NCBI GenBank assembly: GCA_018663625.1
Contig: JABJPX010000035.1
Coordinates: 1-64,000 of the forward strand
Direction of reading: 5' to 3'
DNA length: 64,000 bases
DNA from: Polaribacter sp.
GTDB lineage: Bacteria; Bacteroidota; Bacteroidia; Flavobacteriales; Flavobacteriaceae
The translations under genes and the position numbers were made by a program. The notes below the pieces were generated by a model. The model did no database searches. It was given only the letters and a program-made list of their open reading frames with translations, and was not told where the DNA came from. This document shows, one piece after another, positions 36,533 through 46,021 of the stretch (its first letter is position 1; the number at the start of each line of letters is the position of its first letter).

Positions 36533-37677
36533 TTCATGATATTTGAAGGCAAATTGCCGTCTTTTTTAATTTTTTTCTCCAATTCTTTAATTTCCCTTTC
36601 AATTTTTTCCAGCGCTGTTTCTTTCTTCTTTTTAAAAAGCCCGAAAAAGCCACGGCGTTTTTTCTTTTTCTTTGTTGTTTCTTTTTCTGTTCCTTTTTCT
36701 GCTGGATCTTTCTTTTTGAAAATACTAAAGATTCTTCCAAAGAAATTCTTTTTCTTCAATTTGTCTTCTGGGCTGTCTTCAATAGGGTTGCCATTGTCGT
36801 CCAGTTCAATATAAGAATCCTGATGTCTATCAATTCTATAAGAAACGCCTAAACTTGTATAATATCCAGTCGAATTTCCCTCAAACATGCCTCTTGCCGA
36901 TGCGTTTACTTGAAGATTGGTTGTTAATAAGAAAGCAATACCGGTTCCAATGTTTGTGTCTTTTTGCTCTTTTTTAAAGATGCCTTGGTTCTCAAAAAAA
37001 GTAGACCAGCGATCATTAAAACTGTAGGTTCCTGTTATAATATAAGAAAATTCAGCAGCGTCAGTTCCCATTTTATCATAATAGAAATTGGTAATCACAT
37101 TAAAGTCATTACTCAAATCATTTTGTAATAACACTCCCAGTTTAGGAGATACTTTAGAGGTTTTGTGGAGGTCTCCTAAAAAGTTTGTATTGAATCCTGC
37201 ATAGACTGCTACGGAAGGAATAAGTCTTTTTTTATCAAAAGCATTTCTTTTTTTCCAACTTCGTACCTCTTTGCTTTTGTCTGTAAATTCTTGTTGAAAA
37301 ACTAAATATTTAGCACCAATCGTTGCGTTGCTTAATCCACTTGTAAAATCATTCGATGTAAAAACATTATTAAAAGCTACTTGGTCTCTTTGGTAACTTA
37401 AGTGAGTACTAAATTCTAACTTTTCAAGAAAAAAACTAGTTCTGAATAACAAATCAATCCCCAAAGATTGCGGCTGAGAGAATGTTGACTCTATACTCAT
37501 GTCTCGATAAAAGAGATTGCTTTCAAACTGGTAAATCCCGGTACCTACACTGTAAGGGCTTTCTGAAAATCCTGGTTTGTTTGAATTGATCACATTAGTG
37601 TATTGCGCATGTACTCCTAAGAAACAAGAAGCAATTAAGAAGAATGTGAGTCTATATTGTAAGGTAGTTTTTTTCAA
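36529..37677 (-). CDS. Putative outer-membrane beta-barrel protein with Lys-rich tail
   Basis: A 382-residue protein with a Sec signal ending HAQYTNVI. Residues ~20-280 have alternating strands resembling the PF13557 'phenol MetA pathway' transporter-like barrels (NKPGFSESPYSVGTGIYQFES). After residue ~300 the protein changes to a cytoplasm-like, highly charged Lys/Glu segment (EKLKKKNFFGRIFSIF, ETTKKKKKRRGFFGLF, then a coiled-coil-like EKIEREIKELEKKIKK). The start codon is TTG at 37677; no ATG lies near it. Function is unknown. ATGA coupling to the GNAT gene follows. Confidence 0.75.
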   Translation of the reverse strand: MKKTTLQYRLTFFLIASCFLGVHAQYTNVINSNKPGFSESPYSVGTGIYQFESNLFYRDMSIESTFSQPQSLGIDLLFRTSFFLEKLEFSTHLSYQRDQVAFNNVFTSNDFTSGLSNATIGAKYLVFQQEFTDKSKEVRSWKKRNAFDKKRLIPSVAVYAGFNTNFLGDLHKTSKVSPKLGVLLQNDLSNDFNVITNFYYDKMGTDAAEFSYIITGTYSFNDRWSTFFENQGIFKKEQKDTNIGTGIAFLLTTNLQVNASARGMFEGNSTGYYTSLGVSYRIDRHQDSYIELDDNGNPIEDSPEDKLKKKNFFGRIFSIFKKKDPAEKGTEKETTKKKKKRRGFFGLFKKKKETALEKIEREIKELEKKIKKDGNLPSNIMK

Positions 37678-37714
37678 AATAAAAAGGTTAAATTAGCTTT
37701 CTTTCATTGCTATA

Positions 37715-37722
37715 CAAACATA
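37715..37722 (-). promoter_or_regulatory. -7 promoter box TATGTTTG for the 37677 gene
   Basis: On the minus strand TATGTTTG fits TAnnTTTG and lies about 37 bases before the TTG start. No TTG is found at -33 spacing. Confidence 0.4.
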
Positions 37723-37794
37723 CTGTAAAAATACCATTCTTTAAATTGAAGGGTTTCTTTTTTAAGTCCTGTAAATATTTGCAGTTTGTTAACG

Positions 37795-37823
37795 TTGGTA
37801 TTGTTTACAAATTGTTATTTTTG
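37795..37823 (+). promoter_or_regulatory. Promoter of the polysaccharide operon (DUF4834 first)
   Basis: TTG (37795-37797), 18-base spacer, TATTTTTG (37816-37823). The predicted leader is about 33 bases before ATG 37861, so the operon likely starts here. Confidence 0.55.
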
Positions 37824-37860
37824 GGGAGAATTATTAATTTTAAAAGAGAATATTGAAGAG

Positions 37861-38121
37861 ATGGCTTTAGGTTTAATTAAAACAATTTTATATGTTGTAT
37901 TTTTCATGTATGCTTTTAAGTTTTTGGCAAAGTTATTTGCTCCCTTTTTAATTAAGAAAGTGGTCAATAAAATGCAGGAGAAAGCCGAAGCACAATTTCG
38001 AAATCAACAACCTAAATCTACTGTAAAAGAGGGTGAAACCATTATTGATAAAGCACCAGCGAAAGATGCAAAAGGTTCTAAAACAGTAGGGGAATATGTA
38101 GATTTTGAAGAAATAGATTAA
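37861..38121 (+). CDS. DUF4834 family membrane protein
   Basis: An 86-residue protein with one N-terminal membrane segment (LIKTILYVVFFMYAFKFLAKLFAPFL), then a polar Lys/Glu/Gln tail ending VGEYVDFEEID. This is the DUF4834 pattern; members are often beside YfhO in Flavobacteriaceae. The frame is open upstream to 37786, but the ATG at 37861 is the family start and sits downstream of the promoter. YfhO begins 1 bp after the stop. Confidence 0.8.
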   Translation: MALGLIKTILYVVFFMYAFKFLAKLFAPFLIKKVVNKMQEKAEAQFRNQQPKSTVKEGETIIDKAPAKDAKGSKTVGEYVDFEEID

Positions 38122-38122
38122 T

Positions 38123-40549
38123 ATGAATATTAAAAAAATGATTCCTTTTGCAATCGCGATCCTTGTTTTCGCGCTTGCTGCAATTACGTACTTTCATCCT
38201 GTTTTAAAAGGACAAAAAATAGCACAGTCAGATATTACCCAGTTTCAGGGTATGTCTAAAGAAATTCAAGATTTTAGAGCAGAGAAGAATGCGGAACCCT
38301 ATTGGACAGGAAGTGCTTTTAGTGGAATGCCAGCCTATCAATTAAGCGCTTACTATCCGAACGATTTTGTTCGAACCATAGATCAATGCATTCGTTTTTT
38401 ACCAAGACCAGCAGATTATACTTTTTTGTATTTTATTAGTTTCTTTGTGCTCTTACTAGCTTTAAAAGTAGATTGGAAATTGGCGCTCCTAGGCGGATTA
38501 TCCTTTGGATTTTCTACTTATCTAATTATTATTTTTGGTGCAGGACACAATGCAAAAGCACATGCTATTGGCTATATGCCGTTGGTTTTAGCAGGTGTTT
38601 TGTGGGTTTTTCAAAAAAAATATTTACGAGGCTTTGTGGTTACAGGTCTAGCCATGTCATTAGAAATTTATACCAATCACCCACAAATGACCTATTATTT
38701 AGGTTTTTGTTTACTCATCTTAGGAGTTGTTGAACTGGTTCATGCTATCAAAGAAAAACAACTTCCGACTTTTGCAAAACAAACAGCTATTCTTCTGTTA
38801 GCAGTTTTCCTTGGAATTGCAGCAAATGCACCTCGTTTAATGGCGATGAAAGAATATGCAGATCATAGCACGCGAGGAAGTTCTGAATTAACGATTTATC
38901 CAGATGGAAGCCCAAAAGTCGCCTCAACAGGTTTAGATTATGGCTATATTACAGAATACAGTTATGCAAAACTTGAAACCTTCAACTTGTTTATACCTCG
39001 ATTTATGGGGGGTGGAACTTTTGAGAAATTGGATGAAAATTCAGCCTTTTACCAGCTGATTTCAGAAAAAGCAGGAAGAAAAGTTGCCGATGATTATTCC
39101 GAACGAGTCTTAACCTATTGGGGAGATCAAACGATTATAGAGGCTCCCGCATATATCGGTGCTGTGCTGTTTTTTCTATTCTTTTTAGGAATTTTCTTAG
39201 TCAAAGGAAAGTTAAAACAATGGTTGGTAGCTGCCACTATTTTTTCAATTTTAATGAGTTGGGGAAGGAATTTTGAGCTTCTAACCCACTTTTTTATCGA
39301 TTATGTACCGCTTTACAATAAGTTTAGAGCTGTTTCATCGATACAAGTCATTGCAGAATTGTGTGTGCCAATTTTGAGTTTTTTAGCTTTAAAAGCATTC
39401 TTTTCAAAAGCACATACCCTAGAAGAAAAGCAAGAAGCACTCAAAAAAGCAGTGTATGTATTTGTAGGCTTAGTTTTTGTTGGATTTATTTCCGCACACA
39501 TGTTCGCCACTTTTGAAGGACTTAGAGACCAGCAACAATACAATGCATTGCCAGGTTTGATAGACGCTTTGATTGCCGATCGAAAAGCCATGTTACTAAC
39601 AGATACACTACGTTCTTTAATTTTAACGGGCGTCGCTGCGGGAACTTTATGGCTTTTGTTGAAGAATACATTGAAGCAGACTGCCGTTATTATTGTATTT
39701 GCAGTGCTCCTTCTTTTTGATTTAATTTCCATTGACAAACGCTACGTAAATGAAGCTGATTTTAATCCTGCTCGAAACATTGAAAACCCTTTTGTAAAAA
39801 CGAATGCCGATAAACTCATTCAGCAAGACACAACGCATTACAGGGTAGGTAATTTTACTGTAGACCCAATGACCGATGCAAGAACCTCGTATTTTCACAA
39901 TTCAATTGGTGGATATCATGCAGCAAAAATGGGGCGTTATCAAGAACTTTTCGAGTATCAAATAGCTCAAAGAAACATGGGGGTATTAGACATGTTAAAC
40001 ACTAAGTATTTTCTTTTTTCAGATGATCAAGGAGCAACTCAGGTCCAGTTAAATGAAGCAGCAAATGGAAATGCTTGGTTTGTAGAAAACCTAAAGTTAG
40101 TAACTTCTGCAAATGAAGAAATGCAGGCTCTGGATTCTTTGGATTCTAAAACTACAGCAGTCTTAAATCGGAAGGATTTTGAAACTCAATTTATTGCAAA
40201 TGAAACCTTGCAATATGAAAAAGATTCCACCGCCACAATTCAATTGAAAAACTACGATGTGACCACATTAACGTATCATTCAAATACTCAAAAAGAGCAG
40301 TTTGCGGTCTTTTCAGAAATTTATTATAAAGAGGGGTGGAATGCTTACATTGATGGTGATTTAACGCCACATTTTAGAGTGAACTATGTGTTGCGTGGTA
40401 TGAAAATCCCTGCTGGAGCTCATGAAATAGTCTTTCAATTTGAACCGAGTGTGATTAAAAATGGAAGGATGATCTCTTTAATCGCCTATGGATTATTATT
40501 GTTGTTTCCGATAGGATGGTTTTTTTATGAAAAGAAAGGTGTAAAATAA
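38123..40549 (+). CDS. YfhO family multi-pass membrane protein
   Basis: An 808-residue protein with about 12-13 membrane spans and a C-terminal soluble beta-rich domain. Residues DITQFQGMSKEIQDFR and EPYWTGSAFSGMPAYQL near the N-terminus are the GT-C-like extracytoplasmic loop of YfhO proteins. B. subtilis YfhO is implicated in glycosylating lipoteichoic acid; here it is more likely to add sugars from a polyprenyl carrier to a cell-surface glycan. It starts 1 bp after DUF4834 and precedes the glycosyltransferases by 8 bp. Confidence 0.85.
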   Translation: MNIKKMIPFAIAILVFALAAITYFHPVLKGQKIAQSDITQFQGMSKEIQDFRAEKNAEPYWTGSAFSGMPAYQLSAYYPNDFVRTIDQCIRFLPRPADYTFLYFISFFVLLLALKVDWKLALLGGLSFGFSTYLIIIFGAGHNAKAHAIGYMPLVLAGVLWVFQKKYLRGFVVTGLAMSLEIYTNHPQMTYYLGFCLLILGVVELVHAIKEKQLPTFAKQTAILLLAVFLGIAANAPRLMAMKEYADHSTRGSSELTIYPDGSPKVASTGLDYGYITEYSYAKLETFNLFIPRFMGGGTFEKLDENSAFYQLISEKAGRKVADDYSERVLTYWGDQTIIEAPAYIGAVLFFLFFLGIFLVKGKLKQWLVAATIFSILMSWGRNFELLTHFFIDYVPLYNKFRAVSSIQVIAELCVPILSFLALKAFFSKAHTLEEKQEALKKAVYVFVGLVFVGFISAHMFATFEGLRDQQQYNALPGLIDALIADRKAMLLTDTLRSLILTGVAAGTLWLLLKNTLKQTAVIIVFAVLLLFDLISIDKRYVNEADFNPARNIENPFVKTNADKLIQQDTTHYRVGNFTVDPMTDARTSYFHNSIGGYHAAKMGRYQELFEYQIAQRNMGVLDMLNTKYFLFSDDQGATQVQLNEAANGNAWFVENLKLVTSANEEMQALDSLDSKTTAVLNRKDFETQFIANETLQYEKDSTATIQLKNYDVTTLTYHSNTQKEQFAVFSEIYYKEGWNAYIDGDLTPHFRVNYVLRGMKIPAGAHEIVFQFEPSVIKNGRMISLIAYGLLLLFPIGWFFYEKKGVK

Positions 40550-40557
40550 GATATACT

Positions 40558-41778
40558 ATGAACATTGGAATGTTGCTAAATGGTAATTACCCTGCAGATA
40601 TTAGAGTTCGAAAAGAGGCTGAGAGCTTATCAGAGAATCACTCCGTATTTATATTGTGTAAAAAAGAACCTTCTGATAAAGAGTTTGAAATTATCAATGG
40701 CGTTACGGTAATTCGACAAATAACATACAGAAATACAGCACATGAAGGTGTGATTGATGTTTTAGCATCCTTAAATTTCATCCATCCATATTTCAAAAAA
40801 AAGCTCCCAGATTTTATAAGAAAATATCAGATAAACGCTTTACATGTTCATGACTTACCGCTTGCGAAAACAGCATTCCTAGCAGCAAAAAAGTATCAAC
40901 TAAAAACAGTTTTAGATTTGCATGAGAATTATCCAGCGGCATTAAAAACCTGGTTTTCATGGCGTAAGAATCCCATTATTAGATTAAAGAATACCTTATT
41001 TTTTAGTTATGATCGATGGCGGAACTACGAAGCAAAAATTATTAAGAAATATGATGTTTTGATTGCTGTTGTAGACGAAATGAAAGCGCGCTTAATTGAT
41101 CAGCATCAAATTGATTCAAAAAAAATTGTAATTGTCCCTAATGCAGAAAAGAAAGATTTTGCAAAGAATTTTGAAGCACATCTACCAGACTATTTTAAAG
41201 AAGAAAAGGAAAGGTTTATCATTTCATATGTAGGTGGATTTGGTCCTCATAGAGGGTTACATACTGCTATTTTAGGAATGAATGAAATCGTTAAGACCAT
41301 CCCCAATGCTTTATTAGTGCTCGTGGGGCCGGCAAATAAAGATGTGAGAATGCATCTTCAAAATATAATAACGAACAATGGATTAACTCATTTTGTTAAG
41401 ATAAAAGGAAGAGAGCCTTTTAAAAACGTCATTAATATTATGAAAAGCTCGGATATAAATATCATTCCACATATCTCAAATGAACATACCGAAAGCGCTG
41501 TTCCACATAAGTTTTTTCAAATATTACTCTCGGGAAAACCCTTATTAGTGTCAGACTGTGCACCCATGAAACGCTTGGTTAGTGCACATGAAATAGGGAC
41601 TTACTTCGAGTCTGAAAATACATTGAGTTTTGCCGAAAAGGTTTCTTACATTTATAAAAATTATAAGGCATCTCTTTTAAAGGCAAACCAAGGAGTGCAA
41701 CAATCTTTACATGCCGATTTAAATTGGGAGTTTTTATCCAAAAACTTGATAGAATTATATAATAATTTAGAAAATTGA
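40558..41778 (+). CDS. Glycosyltransferase, GT4-like
   Basis: A 406-residue GT-B fold transferase. It has an N-terminal domain (GMLLNGNYPADIRVRKEAESL) and a nucleotide-sugar-binding C-terminal domain (IISYVGGFGPHRGLHTAI, LVLVGPANKD, NIIPHISNEHTESAVPHKFFQILLSGKPLL), the latter being the GT4 donor site. It transfers a sugar in surface glycan assembly, cytoplasmic side. The stop TGA overlaps the TTG start of the next gene. Confidence 0.87.
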   Translation: MNIGMLLNGNYPADIRVRKEAESLSENHSVFILCKKEPSDKEFEIINGVTVIRQITYRNTAHEGVIDVLASLNFIHPYFKKKLPDFIRKYQINALHVHDLPLAKTAFLAAKKYQLKTVLDLHENYPAALKTWFSWRKNPIIRLKNTLFFSYDRWRNYEAKIIKKYDVLIAVVDEMKARLIDQHQIDSKKIVIVPNAEKKDFAKNFEAHLPDYFKEEKERFIISYVGGFGPHRGLHTAILGMNEIVKTIPNALLVLVGPANKDVRMHLQNIITNNGLTHFVKIKGREPFKNVINIMKSSDINIIPHISNEHTESAVPHKFFQILLSGKPLLVSDCAPMKRLVSAHEIGTYFESENTLSFAEKVSYIYKNYKASLLKANQGVQQSLHADLNWEFLSKNLIELYNNLEN

Positions 41779-43043
41779 AAGCACTCATCATTACTTATTA
41801 TTGGCCACCAGCAGGTGGTTCAGGAGTACAAAGATGGTTGAAGTTTGTAAAGTATTTACAAGATTTTGATGTTGAGCCTGTGGTGTATACCATTGCGAAT
41901 CCGAAGTATCCTATTTTAGACGATACCCTTGAAGACGAAGTACCAAAGAATATTGAAATTTTAAGACAACCGATTTGGGAACCCAACAATTTTCTTTCTT
42001 TTTTGAAGAAAGAAAAATCTCAGAGTGCAGGTTTTTTAAATCCAAATCCAGGTTTTTTGGGGAAAATCATGCAATATATTCGAGCCAATTATTTCATACC
42101 AGATGCTCGAAAATTTTGGGTAAAACCCTCGGTAAGCTATTTAGAAAACTATATTCAAAAAAATAATATATCGGTTGTAATTACATCAGGACCGCCACAC
42201 AGTATGCATTTAATTGGTCTGCAATTGAAAGAGAAATTGAAGATCAAATGGATTTCAGACTTCAGAGATCCTTGGACCGATATTGATTATTTTCATCAAT
42301 TGCCATTAACCAAAAAATCCAAAGCAGCCCATTTTCGATTAGAAAAAGAAGTTTTAGAAAAATCGGACGCTGTGCTTGTAGTAGGAGAAACCATGAAAGA
42401 GAATTTTCTTAAATTTAATAATAATATTCATGTAATTACAAACGGATTTGATACTGATTTCACTGCTCATTCAAAAGTAACACTTGATCGTCGTTTTACG
42501 TTGACGCATATTGGCATGATGAACTCAGACAGAAACCCGAGGTTGCTTTGGAAAGTTTTAGCAGAAATTTGTGCTGAGAATTCGGAATTTAAAAGCGATT
42601 TGAAAATAAACTTAGTAGGTAAAGTAGCGCCACAAGTTAAAAATGAATTGCAATTATTAGACAAGCATATCCTCGATTTTATTCCATATTTACCACATTC
42701 GGAAGTGCGAGCCTATCAGCAGAAATCTCAAATGCTATTATTGGTTGTCAATAATGTGCCTAGTGCAAAGGGAATTCTTACGGGTAAAATTTTTGAATAT
42801 TTAGAAGCAAAAAGACCCATTTTGGCAATTGCGCCAACAGATGGTGATGCTGCAGCAATTATAAATGCTACAATTTCGGGTTTTGTTATAGGTTTTGAGG
42901 ATGAAACCAATTTAAAAAAGGTAATTTTATCAAATTACCAAGTATTTAAAAAACAAGCGTTGCATGTCGCTTCCATAAATATTCAACAATACCATCGGAA
43001 AGCACTTACAAAGAAGTTAGCAACAATTATTAAAAGCATTTAA
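41775..43043 (+). CDS. Glycosyltransferase, TTG start
   Basis: A 422-residue GT-B glycosyltransferase whose start MKALIITYYWPPAGGSGVQRWLKF... is typical of bacterial GT4-related transferases; SDFRDPWTDIDY, HITNGFD-like NGFDTDF and GKIFEYLEAKRPILAIAPTDGD are later signatures. The start codon is TTG, overlapping the upstream TGA by 3 bases (TTGA); no ATG lies near. Function: sugar transfer in a surface polysaccharide; donor and acceptor unknown. Confidence 0.86.
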   Translation: MKALIITYYWPPAGGSGVQRWLKFVKYLQDFDVEPVVYTIANPKYPILDDTLEDEVPKNIEILRQPIWEPNNFLSFLKKEKSQSAGFLNPNPGFLGKIMQYIRANYFIPDARKFWVKPSVSYLENYIQKNNISVVITSGPPHSMHLIGLQLKEKLKIKWISDFRDPWTDIDYFHQLPLTKKSKAAHFRLEKEVLEKSDAVLVVGETMKENFLKFNNNIHVITNGFDTDFTAHSKVTLDRRFTLTHIGMMNSDRNPRLLWKVLAEICAENSEFKSDLKINLVGKVAPQVKNELQLLDKHILDFIPYLPHSEVRAYQQKSQMLLLVVNNVPSAKGILTGKIFEYLEAKRPILAIAPTDGDAAAIINATISGFVIGFEDETNLKKVILSNYQVFKKQALHVASINIQQYHRKALTKKLATIIKSI

Positions 43044-43054
43044 ATTTGAATTCA

Positions 43055-44140
43055 TTGAAAAAAATTGTGACCATTTTAGGAGCTAGACCTCAGTTTGTAA
43101 AAGCAGCTGTTTTAAGTAGAATTATTTCAGAAATGAATAAAATTCAAGAAGTAATTGTTCATACTGGACAGCACTTTGATACAAATATGAGTGCTGTTTT
43201 TTTTAATGAAATGCAAATTCCTACGCCAAAGTACAATTTGGCGATTCATGGATTGACACATGGGGCAATGACCGGGCAGATGCTCGAGAAAATTGAAGCT
43301 ATTTTAATTGACGAAAAACCAGACGCCGTTGTTGTTTATGGGGATACAAATTCTACGTTAGCAGGTGCTTTAGCGGCAAAAAAACGAGATATTAAAGTGA
43401 TTCATATTGAGGCGGGTTTGCGCTCCTTTAATTTGAAAATGCCTGAGGAAGTGAATCGAATTTTAACAGATCGAATTTCAGCGTTATTAAGTTGTCCAAC
43501 TGATACTGCGCTTCAGAATCTTTCCAATGAAGGTTTTGATCATTTGCCTATAAAAATTGAACAACATGGAGATATCATGAAAGATGCTGTTGCGTTTTAT
43601 AGTGAGAAATCATCAGAAAAATCGAACATTATTCAAGATTTAGATTTACAAAAAGACGCATTTGTTTTAACAACAATTCATCGTCAAGAGAATACAGATG
43701 ATGCCGTTAAAATGAAAGAAATTTTTGATGCTTTGGAGTTAATTCATCAAACAAAACAAGTTATTTTACCTTTGCATCCCAGGACAAAAAAAATGCTAAC
43801 GAAATTCAATATCAATACAAAAATTACCCTCATAGATCCCGTTGGCTATTTTGATATGCTAGAACTGTTAAAGAATTGTGCTATGGTCGTTACTGATAGC
43901 GGCGGCTTGCAAAAAGAAGCTTTCTTTTGTAACAAAAATTGTATTATTGTACGTGAGGAAACAGAATGGTTAGAATTGGTTGCTCACAATTTTGCAAAAA
44001 TTGTAGGAACGGATAAAGATAAATTGGTAGCTGCTTTTCATTATTTTTTGACAGCTAACATGGATTTTAATATCAATTTATTTGGTGAAAATGTGGGAAA
44101 AAAAATTCATGATTCTATTTGTAATTTAATTCAAGATTAG
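43055..44140 (+). CDS. wecB: UDP-N-acetylglucosamine 2-epimerase (non-hydrolysing)
   Basis: A 361-residue UDP-GlcNAc 2-epimerase (EC 5.1.3.14), giving UDP-ManNAc for surface polysaccharide. ILGARPQFVKAA, HTGQHFD, VVYGDTNSTLAG, HIEAGLRSF and TTIHRQEN are family motifs; TDSGGLQKEAFF lies near the C-terminus. Both possible starts are TTG (43046 and 43055); 43055 reads as the common LKKIVTILGARPQF start. The flippase gene follows directly at the stop. Confidence 0.93.
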   Translation: MKKIVTILGARPQFVKAAVLSRIISEMNKIQEVIVHTGQHFDTNMSAVFFNEMQIPTPKYNLAIHGLTHGAMTGQMLEKIEAILIDEKPDAVVVYGDTNSTLAGALAAKKRDIKVIHIEAGLRSFNLKMPEEVNRILTDRISALLSCPTDTALQNLSNEGFDHLPIKIEQHGDIMKDAVAFYSEKSSEKSNIIQDLDLQKDAFVLTTIHRQENTDDAVKMKEIFDALELIHQTKQVILPLHPRTKKMLTKFNINTKITLIDPVGYFDMLELLKNCAMVVTDSGGLQKEAFFCNKNCIIVREETEWLELVAHNFAKIVGTDKDKLVAAFHYFLTANMDFNINLFGENVGKKIHDSICNLIQD

Positions 44141-45628
44141 GTGGGAATTGTATTTAAACAGTCTTTAAAAAACACGTTATTTATTTATTTGGGTTTCGCC
44201 TTTGGAGGAATCAATACCTTGTTTTTATATACCCGCTTTTTAGAAGACGAATATTATGGGTTGGTTACTTTTTTACTATCCACCTCTAATTTGTTAATGC
44301 CTTTAATTGCTTTAGGTGTGCATCATTCAATTGTGAAGTTTTATTCAAGTTACTTTACAAAAATTGAAAAAGATCGCTTTTTATCATCCATTCTCTTTTT
44401 ACCTTTTTTTATTGCGATACCGATTGCTTATTTTGGAACTCTTTTTTATGAAGAAATAGGGAGTTATTTATCTGAAGAAAATCCAGTGATAAAAGACTAT
44501 ACCTTTATAATTTATTTAATTGCAGTTGCTACTTCCTACTTCGAGATTTTCTATGCTTGGGCAAAAGTACAGTTTCAATCTGTTTTTGGGAATGTTTTGA
44601 AAGAGTTGTGGAATCGAGTTGTTGTTATGATTTTGCTATTTGCAGTTTATTTTGAATTGATTACCAAAGCTGAATTTATTTATTATTTAACAGGAGCTTA
44701 TTTTTTAAGAACCTTCGTTATGATGGTTTATGCGCTCAAATTATACACTCCTAAATTTACTTTTTCAAGACCTAAAAATTTTAACGATGTCATTCGGTTT
44801 TCAGGATATATTATTCTAGCGGGAAGTGCTGGAGCAATTATTTTAGATATTGATAAGTTTATGATTCCTGGAAAAGAATCTTTAGTGAAAGCAGCTTATT
44901 ATTCAGTAGCTGTATTCATAGGTTCTTTTATTGAAGCGCCAAGTAGAGCAATGTTAAATATCTTACAACCATTGACCTCTAAAACATTGAATGAAGAAAA
45001 TCATGAAGAAGTAGCATCCTTGTACAAAAAGAGTTCGCTTAATTTATTGTTAATTAGTGGCCTTTTTTTTGTGTTGATCAACACAAATATTAATCAATTA
45101 TTCAGTTTGCTTCCCAAAGCATATTCAGGAGGTGTTTTGGTGGTGTTAATGATTTCATTGCTGAAGTTGTATAATGGCTTTTTAGGAAACAATGGCGCTA
45201 TTATAAACAACTCTAAGTTTTATAAAATAACATTGCCAATAAGCCTTATAATGGCGTTTTCAGTTTATTTTTTAAACAAACTTTTTTATTATGAATTGGA
45301 TATGGGAACCAACGGTCTGGCATTGGCAACATTGCTTGTGATTTTTACTGCCAATACTTTTAAATTGTTCTTTGTAAAGCGTAAATTTTCTATGACTCCT
45401 TTTACCAACAAATCGTTATTGCTTTTTTTGATTATAACTGTTTTATACCTATCATTTAATTTTTGGGAGTTTCCAATTGTAAATGTTTATTTATGGGATT
45501 TCCCCATGCATCCCATTATAAATATGATTCTAAAAAGTGTTTTAATCGTTATAATTTATATCTTTTTGATCTTAAAACTGCATATTTCACCAGAGTTTGA
45601 TAGCCTTCTTAAAAAGTATTACAAATAG
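44141..45628 (+). CDS. Polysaccharide flippase, Wzx/MATE-like
   Basis: A 495-residue membrane protein with about 12-14 spans in the oligosaccharidyl-lipid flippase pattern (KQSLKNTLFIYLGFAFGGINTLFLYT, then IDKFMIPGKESLVKAAYYSVAVFIGSFIEAPSR). It should move lipid-linked sugar units across the inner membrane. The start is GTG at 44141, directly after wecB's TAG; no nearby ATG. The last 10 bases overlap the convergent DUF6122 gene. Confidence 0.88.
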   Translation: MGIVFKQSLKNTLFIYLGFAFGGINTLFLYTRFLEDEYYGLVTFLLSTSNLLMPLIALGVHHSIVKFYSSYFTKIEKDRFLSSILFLPFFIAIPIAYFGTLFYEEIGSYLSEENPVIKDYTFIIYLIAVATSYFEIFYAWAKVQFQSVFGNVLKELWNRVVVMILLFAVYFELITKAEFIYYLTGAYFLRTFVMMVYALKLYTPKFTFSRPKNFNDVIRFSGYIILAGSAGAIILDIDKFMIPGKESLVKAAYYSVAVFIGSFIEAPSRAMLNILQPLTSKTLNEENHEEVASLYKKSSLNLLLISGLFFVLINTNINQLFSLLPKAYSGGVLVVLMISLLKLYNGFLGNNGAIINNSKFYKITLPISLIMAFSVYFLNKLFYYELDMGTNGLALATLLVIFTANTFKLFFVKRKFSMTPFTNKSLLLFLIITVLYLSFNFWEFPIVNVYLWDFPMHPIINMILKSVLIVIIYIFLILKLHISPEFDSLLKKYYK

Positions 45629-45927
45629 CAATCTAGTCCATCTGCAAGCATATGTAGTAGGAGCGCTAACCCAATAATTCTTGTTTTTTTAAAGAGCAAC
45701 CCAATTGTGTAAAATGCGATAGCAATATAAGAATGTAGTGGGTGAAAGTTGATACTGCATCTCACTTTGTCAAAAATAGGAGTAGCTAACAGATGATCCA
45801 AGTCTACTAACATCGAAAGCAAGAAAATCAAATAGACTTTTTTCCAATTTTTTTTAAAGAAAAAATAAGCAATGAGAAGCGGTACAACAAAATGAAGTCC
45901 GTAATGAAGCATGTTTTTAAAGATCAT
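45619..45927 (-). CDS. DUF6122 family membrane protein
   Basis: A 102-residue membrane protein with three spans. The start MLHYGLHFVVPLLIAYFFFK, the middle MLVDLDHLLATPIFD (DxDH) and the end LLLHMLADGLDCYL contain Asp and His arranged as in metal-dependent, membrane-embedded phospholipase- or hydrolase-like small proteins; DUF6122 itself has no proven activity. Its end overlaps the flippase by 10 bp. Confidence 0.8.
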   Translation of the reverse strand: MIFKNMLHYGLHFVVPLLIAYFFFKKNWKKVYLIFLLSMLVDLDHLLATPIFDKVRCSINFHPLHSYIAIAFYTIGLLFKKTRIIGLALLLHMLADGLDCYL

Positions 45928-45938
45928 TATTGAAAAGT

Positions 45939-45968
45939 AAAAAAAGACTTAATATTAAGTCTTTTTTT
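45939..45968 (-). terminator. Terminator between the Crp/Fnr and DUF6122 genes
   Basis: Stem AAAAAAAGACTTA/TAAGTCTTTTTTT with loop ATAT, T run on both strands. It ends the Crp/Fnr gene transcript (stop at 46022). Confidence 0.8.
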
Positions 45969-46021
45969 TATATTTTTAATGAATTACTATTCGTTAAAAT
46001 TAGTGTTTTGAAGGTAAAAAA

